From assembly GCA_034435955.1 (NCBI GenBank), contig DAOTWA010000025.1, positions 1-10,288 on the forward strand: a DNA stretch of 10,288 nucleotides, given 5' to 3'. Numbering within the stretch: the first letter of the stretch is position 1; each line of letters begins with the position of its first letter. Shown piece after piece: positions 6,145 through 10,288 of this stretch. This DNA comes from DAOTWA01 sp034435955 (GTDB lineage Bacteria > Chloroflexota > Anaerolineae > Anaerolineales > Anaerolineaceae). The notes beneath the pieces are model-generated. The model worked only from the letters and a program-made list of their open reading frames with translations, had not been told where the DNA came from and did not search any database. A program made the position numbers and the translations under genes.

Positions 6145-7578
6145 TCAATACCCTTTAATAAGCTTCAGATGGTACACTTCGCGTGTATCTTCGGTCAACC
6201 GCCAGGGATGTGCCAGGCGGTAACCGGCGACCCAAACGATTTCGTCGTTTGAGCACACCAGCGGCCAGGCGTCCCGAGCGCGCCGTGGAAGCCTGACATT
6301 GATGAAGAAATCCGAAAGTTTGAGCGAGTGGCCGTCCATCCCCAAAGGCCGGAACCGTTCCCCTGGTCTCCGGCTGCGCACGATGAAGGGCAGACGCACC
6401 CGGCTGCCATCCACCCAGGCCTGATGGAGATCGTCGCCAAATGTCGCTTTGCCCGGCGAGACCCGATCGAGCCGAACCAGCTCGCAGGTGATCTGCCACC
6501 CGTTTAGCAGAGCGACCGGCCTGTTCGGCCTCAATTCCAATTCACCCCCTTTGGGCACTTGCGGCCAGCTCGAATTAAGCACATCGATCTCCCCGGCCGT
6601 CAGATACAACTCCCCCCCCTCCATTGTGAGGCGTAGGCCAGCCGCAAGTTCCGCGCGGCCGCTGGCAGGAGGATGCCTCACGAAGCCAATGGCCTGTTCC
6701 ACCGTTGTATAGTCCACTTCTCCCGATGCAGCGCGCAGGCTGGCCATCGCGCGTCGCCAGATCCAGCGCAGCACTCCTTCAGGTGCGCCAGCAAGCACCC
6801 CCTGATCGAAGGCCAGATAATCCCGCCCCTTCTCAACCACCGCTTTCTCCCACACACTCGAAACCGCAGACTGCACAATCTCGTAATCATCCGCCAGGGT
6901 CTGCGCCATCCGCCAGATGGCCTGGCGGAAGCGTGGATTATACTGTTCCAGATATGGGATTACCTCGTGCCGAATACGGTTGCGGCGGTAGGCGGTGTCG
7001 AAATTGGTAAGATCTTGTACCGGCTGCAGGTTGCGCTCGGCGCAGTATTTCTCTGTCTCTTCACGCCAGACGCCCAGCAGTGGCCTGACCAGAGGAATAT
7101 CCGCATCCATTTCGGATAATATGGTGCGGTAAACCATCCCTTTCAGCCCAGCCAAACCGGCTCCCCGCAATATATGCATCAGCACGGTCTCGACCTGATC
7201 GTCAGCAGTATGCCCGACCGCCACCGCTTGAGCCTCTGACTTCCGTGCTTGGGAAAAGAGGAACTGGTAACGCATCAACCGGGCAGCTTCCTCGATTGAA
7301 AGCGACCTTTCACGCGCATAAGCCTGCACGTCCCCCTCGCCAAGGACAAATGGCACGCCGCGCGAAGCGCATACCGCCTCAACCACACGCGCGTCAGCGG
7401 ATGCTTCCGGACGCAAGCGATGGTTGTAATGCGCTACGATCAGCGAGTAGCCCAACCGTTGAAGGACATCCAGCAGGCAGAGACTGTCGGGTCCGCCCGA
7501 AATACCTGCTAGGATGACCTGATTCTTAGTGAGCTGGCAGCGGTTTTCGATTATCTCAGCCAAAAGCGTGAGATCCAT
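6145..7578 (-). CDS. tilS: tRNA(Ile)-lysidine synthase
   Basis: A 477-residue cytoplasmic enzyme that converts C34 of tRNA-Ile(CAU) to lysidine using ATP and lysine, so that the tRNA reads AUA as Ile. The N-terminal PP-loop ATPase domain has the signature SGGPDS at residues 27-32, followed by YNHRLRPEAS and GHTADDQVETVLMHILRG, all typical of TilS. The tRNA-binding region NRIRHEVIPYLEQYNPRFRQ comes next, and a TilS C-terminal domain (about 395-470, RRPGERFRPLG...LKLSDFF) closes the protein. Length is normal for a full TilS. The start at 7578 is chosen over an upstream in-frame ATG at 7620 because a TATAAT promoter lies between them and homology begins with MDLTLLAEII. No Shine-Dalgarno sequence is present; the mRNA is probably leaderless. 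It converges on the Xer-like gene, 40 bp apart, with no clear terminator between. Confidence 0.95.
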   Translation of the reverse strand: MDLTLLAEIIENRCQLTKNQVILAGISGGPDSLCLLDVLQRLGYSLIVAHYNHRLRPEASADARVVEAVCASRGVPFVLGEGDVQAYARERSLSIEEAARLMRYQFLFSQARKSEAQAVAVGHTADDQVETVLMHILRGAGLAGLKGMVYRTILSEMDADIPLVRPLLGVWREETEKYCAERNLQPVQDLTNFDTAYRRNRIRHEVIPYLEQYNPRFRQAIWRMAQTLADDYEIVQSAVSSVWEKAVVEKGRDYLAFDQGVLAGAPEGVLRWIWRRAMASLRAASGEVDYTTVEQAIGFVRHPPASGRAELAAGLRLTMEGGELYLTAGEIDVLNSSWPQVPKGGELELRPNRPVALLNGWQITCELVRLDRVSPGKATFGDDLHQAWVDGSRVRLPFIVRSRRPGERFRPLGMDGHSLKLSDFFINVRLPRRARDAWPLVCSNDEIVWVAGYRLAHPWRLTEDTREVYHLKLIKGY

Positions 7579-7584
7579 AAAAAA

Positions 7585-7593
7585 ATTATAGCA
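7585..7593 (-). promoter_or_regulatory. extended -10 promoter of tilS, predicted leaderless
   Basis: On the minus strand TGC (7591-7593) precedes a perfect TATAAT (7585-7590). Six T residues (7579-7584) follow, then the ATG. A start about 7 nt after the -10 falls on the A of the ATG. The region where a -35 would lie has no good match and overlaps the -35 of the divergent promoter. Confidence 0.65.
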
Positions 7594-7605
7594 TGGCGAC
7601 TTAGC

Positions 7606-7634
7606 TTGCTTACATCGCACCTTTATGCTAGACT
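7606..7634 (+). promoter_or_regulatory. probable promoter of the receiver-CpaE/sir2 unit
   Basis: A weak -35 TTGCTT (7606-7611), a 17-nt spacer ending in TGC, and -10 TAGACT (7629-7634) make a plausible extended -10 promoter. It would give a leader of about 110 nt. It is back to back with the tilS promoter. Confidence 0.45.
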
Positions 7635-7674
7635 GGCTTTACACACTACCTCGCCAATTTGTCAATATGCGCAT

Positions 7675-7715
7675 CCAACTGTCCTGATCCCGCGCCCACT
7701 CCACTCAGGGGTTGG
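7675..7715 (+). other. imperfect hairpin in the leader of the receiver-CpaE gene
   Basis: CCAAC (7675-7679) pairs with GTTGG (7711-7715), and CCTGA (7683-7687) pairs with TCAGG (7705-7709). Between the two stems lie TGT on one side and G on the other; the apical loop is 17 nt. No T tract follows, so it is not a terminator. No known riboswitch class is recognised. Confidence 0.3.
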
Positions 7716-7749
7716 CGAATAACATGAGTGAATTGATGACGAGGGGACG

Positions 7750-8904
7750 ATGGCCGAAAAGATTTTAATCGTGGACGACGATTTGGAAACCTTGCGCCTG
7801 GTGGGACTGATGCTGCAGGGTCAGGGTTATAAGATCGTCGCTGCCAGCAACGGCGCCCAGGCAATCACCCTCGCCCGCTCTGAAAATCCCGACCTGATCC
7901 TGTTGGACGTAATGATGGCGGACATGGACGGCTTTGAAGTGGCCCGCCGGTTGCGCGCCGATCCAGCCGTATTCGATGTGCCCATCCTGATGTTCACCGC
8001 AAAGGCGGAGATGGATGACAAGATTGTCGGCTATGAAGCGGGCGCCGATGATTATCTGACCAAGCCGGTCCATCCGGTGGAACTGCTTTCGCACGTCAAA
8101 ACACTGATTGCCCGCACCAAGAAAGTTTTCCCCGAAGCCACCCCTCACGAGGAGCACGGTCAGATCATTGCCGTGCTGGCTGCGCGTGGTGGTCTGGGGA
8201 CATCGACACTGGCCCTCAACCTGGGGGTGAGTCTCGCTCAGCGCATTGGTCTGGATGTGATCCTGGCTGAATTCCGTCCGGGCAGAGGATCATGGGCCTA
8301 CGAACTGAACAGCCGCTCCACCGGCCTGCTCAAGCTCTTGAATCTCGAGATCAACCTGATCACCTCGGAAAGCGTGCAAGCTGAGCTGATTCGCCATTCC
8401 AGCGGAGTGCGCCTGCTATTGGCCTCATCCCAGCCGGATGAGGCCAGCCTGGCGGCGGATGGCGCCCATCTCGCCGCCATCCTCGACCGCTTGGGTATCC
8501 TGGCGCAGGTCGTGCTGGTGGATGTTGGCAACAGCTCGCTCGCAGAGCTTACCCGCATTTTGGCTTTGTGCAGCCAGGCGATTGTGGTCGTCGACCCCAA
8601 TCCGGTGACGATTTCCATGACCCGCGACCTCTTGGACGGCCTGCGCATGCAAGGCTTCGGCCAGGCTAAAGCCCTGAGCCTCGCCATGGTTCAGCGATTC
8701 CGCTTTGCCACCCGGGCTTCATTGGCCGAGATCGAGGAACAGCTCAAACTTCCGCTCGCCCAGGTGATTTCCCCCTTCCCAGAGCTGGCTTACCAGGCTA
8801 ATCAGAGCGGTGCCCCTTTACTAATGGTTCAGCCGCAAGGCTTGGCAGCTCAGCAATTCGGCGCGCTGGCTCAGCGTATTGCCCAGCTCATCCCACCAAT
8901 TTAA
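7750..8904 (+). CDS. response-regulator receiver fused to a CpaE/TadZ-like (MinD/ParA) ATPase domain
   Basis: A 384-residue soluble protein. Residues 4-120 form a receiver domain with all key residues: acidic pair within VDDD (9-11), phosphoacceptor Asp53 (LLDVMM), Thr83 (FTAK) and Lys105 (TKP). Residues about 137-384 form a SIMIBI-type (MinD/ParA/CpaE) domain: P-loop-like RGGLGTST at 146-153, and VVLVDVGN as the Walker B-like strand. Both lysines of a deviant Walker A are absent: the signature Lys is Arg146 and the GK(T/S) Lys is Thr151. TadZ/CpaE proteins of this layout place type IV/Tad pili at the cell pole, but no pilus gene is in the window, so the target is open. GAGGGG lies 3 nt before the ATG. 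The sir2 gene follows by 8 nt, probably in one transcript. Its phosphodonor could be an orphan kinase elsewhere. Confidence 0.85.
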   Translation: MAEKILIVDDDLETLRLVGLMLQGQGYKIVAASNGAQAITLARSENPDLILLDVMMADMDGFEVARRLRADPAVFDVPILMFTAKAEMDDKIVGYEAGADDYLTKPVHPVELLSHVKTLIARTKKVFPEATPHEEHGQIIAVLAARGGLGTSTLALNLGVSLAQRIGLDVILAEFRPGRGSWAYELNSRSTGLLKLLNLEINLITSESVQAELIRHSSGVRLLLASSQPDEASLAADGAHLAAILDRLGILAQVVLVDVGNSSLAELTRILALCSQAIVVVDPNPVTISMTRDLLDGLRMQGFGQAKALSLAMVQRFRFATRASLAEIEEQLKLPLAQVISPFPELAYQANQSGAPLLMVQPQGLAAQQFGALAQRIAQLIPPI

Positions 8905-8912
8905 ACGCGGCC

Positions 8913-9683
8913 ATGCAAAAAACAAGAGCGGCCGCACTGCGCGCTGCCGATTTATTACGCTCGTCGCGCTATGCAGTGGCCCTCACCGGCGCCGGAATAT
9001 CCACACCCTCAGGCATTCCCGATTTCCGCTCGCCTGGCAGCGGCCTGTGGGAGCGCTTCGATCCCATGGAAGTCGCCTCGCTCAGCGCATTCCGCCGGAA
9101 TCCGAGACGTTTCTTCGCCTGGGCAAGGCCATTGGCTTCAAGCATCCAGGCCGCCCGCCCAAATTCAGCCCATCTTGCTTTGGTGCGTCTGGAAAAATGC
9201 GGTTTGCTGAAGGCCGTTATCACCCAGAACATCGATGGTCTGCACCGCCGGGCCGGTTCGAAGACGGTGCTCGAGGTACACGGTTCCCTAGACACCCTAA
9301 CCTGCACCCGCTGCGGCCGTCAAATGGATGCCGCGCCCTGCCTGAACGATTTTCTCAACAGCGGCGTCATACCCCGCTGCCCAGCCTGCGGCGCAGTTGC
9401 CAAACCCGATATCGTCTTGTTCGGAGAGATGCTGCCTCTGGAGGTCTGGCAGCGTGCGATGGGCCACATCCAGAATTGCGATCTTGTGCTGGTGGCTGGT
9501 ACATCACTGGAAGTCGCCCCCGTCTCCGATCTGCCGCTTCTGGCCATCGATCATGGCGCTCACTTGCTTATCTTCAACCGCGAGCCCTCCGGCCTGGATG
9601 CCCGCGCGGATGTGATCCTGCGCGGCGACCTGGTCGAGACGCTGCCTCTGGTCGCCGATCTAACATTCGGGGACCGAACTTAA
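8913..9683 (+). CDS. NAD-dependent protein deacetylase, Sir2 family
   Basis: A 256-residue sirtuin of usual bacterial length. It removes acetyl groups from lysines using NAD+, yielding nicotinamide and O-acetyl-ADP-ribose. Visible motifs in order are GAGIS (26-30) and IPDFRS (35-40) of the NAD pocket, TQNIDGLH (104-111), catalytic His123 in VHG, a four-Cys zinc site (C131, C134, C156, C159), FGEMLP (170-175) and GTSLEV. The Tyr-x-x-Arg pair that marks desuccinylase-type (class III) sirtuins is not seen. The sequence resembles Thermotoga maritima Sir2 (class U) by memory, so deacetylation is the likely activity. No Shine-Dalgarno sequence is evident; the ATG is 8 nt after the preceding stop, so it likely depends on the upstream gene for transcription and perhaps translation. 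Its stop overlaps that of the opposing dehydrogenase. No acetyltransferase or acetyl-CoA synthetase is adjacent, so substrates cannot be guessed. Confidence 0.93.
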   Translation: MQKTRAAALRAADLLRSSRYAVALTGAGISTPSGIPDFRSPGSGLWERFDPMEVASLSAFRRNPRRFFAWARPLASSIQAARPNSAHLALVRLEKCGLLKAVITQNIDGLHRRAGSKTVLEVHGSLDTLTCTRCGRQMDAAPCLNDFLNSGVIPRCPACGAVAKPDIVLFGEMLPLEVWQRAMGHIQNCDLVLVAGTSLEVAPVSDLPLLAIDHGAHLLIFNREPSGLDARADVILRGDLVETLPLVADLTFGDRT

Positions 9684-10288
9684 GGGCGCAGCAGCACCTT
9701 CAGCGCCCCACGCTGCATTGCGTGCTCGATGGCCTGCAATCCTTCCTTCAGGCCGTATTCGCCTGAGATTAACGGTAATGGGTTCACCATTCCGCGTTCC
9801 AGCAGTCTGAGCGCTGGCTCGAATGGGCCGCAGCGCGATCCTACCAGGCGGATTTCGTCCACCACCATGGATGAGAAATTGACCGTCAGATCCCCCTTAT
9901 AGGTGCTCTTCATCACCAGCGTCCCCGCCGGACGGACTGCCCGGCGTGCCAGGGCGAAGCCATCCGGGTTGCCGGTCGCTTCTACCACTCCATCGAAGTC
10001 CTGGCTGGAGACGTCTTGTTCGCCTATTGGATGGATGCCAAGTTGCGACAGGATGGCGCGCTGATTGGGATGCCGCGCCACCACACGCAGTTCGCAGCCG
10101 GTCAGTGCCAGCACCTGGGCTACCAGCAAACCCAGCCGTCCCGCGCCGACCACCAGCCAGCGCTCGTCGGGGCGAATATGAACCTGCTCGAGAATCTCCA
10201 GGGCCGCCGCCAGAGGCTCCGTGAAGACTGCTTTTTCATCCGGCAAGCCTTCCGGTACCCGGTGGAGGTTCTTCACCGGCAGCGCCAG
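9680..10288 (-). CDS. medium-chain (zinc-type) alcohol/polyol dehydrogenase, C-terminal part
   Basis: The C-terminal 202 residues of a medium-chain dehydrogenase/reductase; the frame is open through the right edge, so the start is outside. The visible part begins LALPVKNLHRVP, typical of the end of the GroES-like catalytic domain. VFTEPLAAALEIL follows, whose Glu matches a zinc-ligand position in sorbitol-dehydrogenase-type members. Then comes a Rossmann fold with VVGAGRLG (GxGxxG), the VEATGNP motif and a normal C-terminus. NAD(P)-dependent oxidation of an alcohol, polyol or threonine-like substrate is expected for the family; the catalytic zinc Cys/His ligands are not visible here, so metal dependence and substrate are unproven. 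A GTG at 10276 is an internal Val codon, not the start. It converges on sir2 with a 4-bp overlap of the two stop codons and no terminator. Confidence 0.88.
   Translation of the reverse strand: MALPVKNLHRVPEGLPDEKAVFTEPLAAALEILEQVHIRPDERWLVVGAGRLGLLVAQVLALTGCELRVVARHPNQRAILSQLGIHPIGEQDVSSQDFDGVVEATGNPDGFALARRAVRPAGTLVMKSTYKGDLTVNFSSMVVDEIRLVGSRCGPFEPALRLLERGMVNPLPLISGEYGLKEGLQAIEHAMQRGALKVLLRP

Noticed and set aside
7579..7620. Longer TilS start at ATG 7620
   Set aside because: The TATAAT promoter lies between it and the homologous start; the 14 added residues do not resemble TilS.
7724..7768. Short 14-codon leader frame starting at ATG 7724 and overlapping the receiver gene start
   Set aside because: No Shine-Dalgarno sequence, no amino-acid bias suggesting attenuation, and length expected by chance.
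8879..9766. 295-residue plus-strand open frame over sir2
   Set aside because: It shares the strand with the clear Sir2 gene in another frame, is rich in Arg/Pro/Ser as GC-rich shadow frames are, and has no recognisable motif.

Overview
The window (about 58% GC by eye, not computed) looks like chromosomal DNA of a bacterium from the Chloroflexota, probably Anaerolineae-like. This rests on protein style: Pro/Thr-rich linkers in envelope proteins, an FtsB-like protein with a Pro-rich tail, a 7-TM/GAF kinase, LysM and LCP proteins, and a receiver-CpaE fusion. The taxonomic call is inference. Nothing looks mobile, and there is no CRISPR array, IS element or phage gene.

Layout, left to right. (1) 1-730, minus strand: tRNA-Leu(CAG) with its own promoter and a probable terminator, then an FtsB/DivIC-like division gene that appears to be transcribed without a leader, then the initiator tRNA-fMet with a near-consensus promoter. 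(2) 776-5102, plus strand: an apparent three-gene envelope operon between an extended -10 promoter and a strong terminator. It encodes a 7-TM GAF histidine-kinase-like protein, a membrane-anchored protein with two LysM domains, and an LCP (LytR-CpsA-Psr) protein. (3) 5108-6104, plus strand: a separately promoted tyrosine-recombinase-fold protein that has lost nearly all catalytic residues. (4) 6145-7590, minus strand: tilS, tRNA(Ile)-lysidine synthase, again with a promoter that predicts a leaderless mRNA. (5) 7606-9683, plus strand: a response-regulator receiver fused to a CpaE/TadZ/MinD-like ATPase, followed after 8 nt by a Sir2-family deacetylase. (6) 9680-10288, minus strand: the C-terminal part of a medium-chain dehydrogenase running off the right edge; its stop codon overlaps that of sir2.

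The main theme is recognisable enzyme folds without the expected catalytic residues. The kinase-like protein has Gln in place of the phosphoacceptor His but keeps its ATP-binding boxes. The Xer-like protein keeps only one of the catalytic residues. The CpaE-like ATPase has no Lys in its P-loop. All three read through intact frames, so they look like maintained non-catalytic or altered-function proteins rather than decaying genes. The kinase-LysM-LCP operon may be an envelope-sensing and wall-assembly unit with unconventional signalling.
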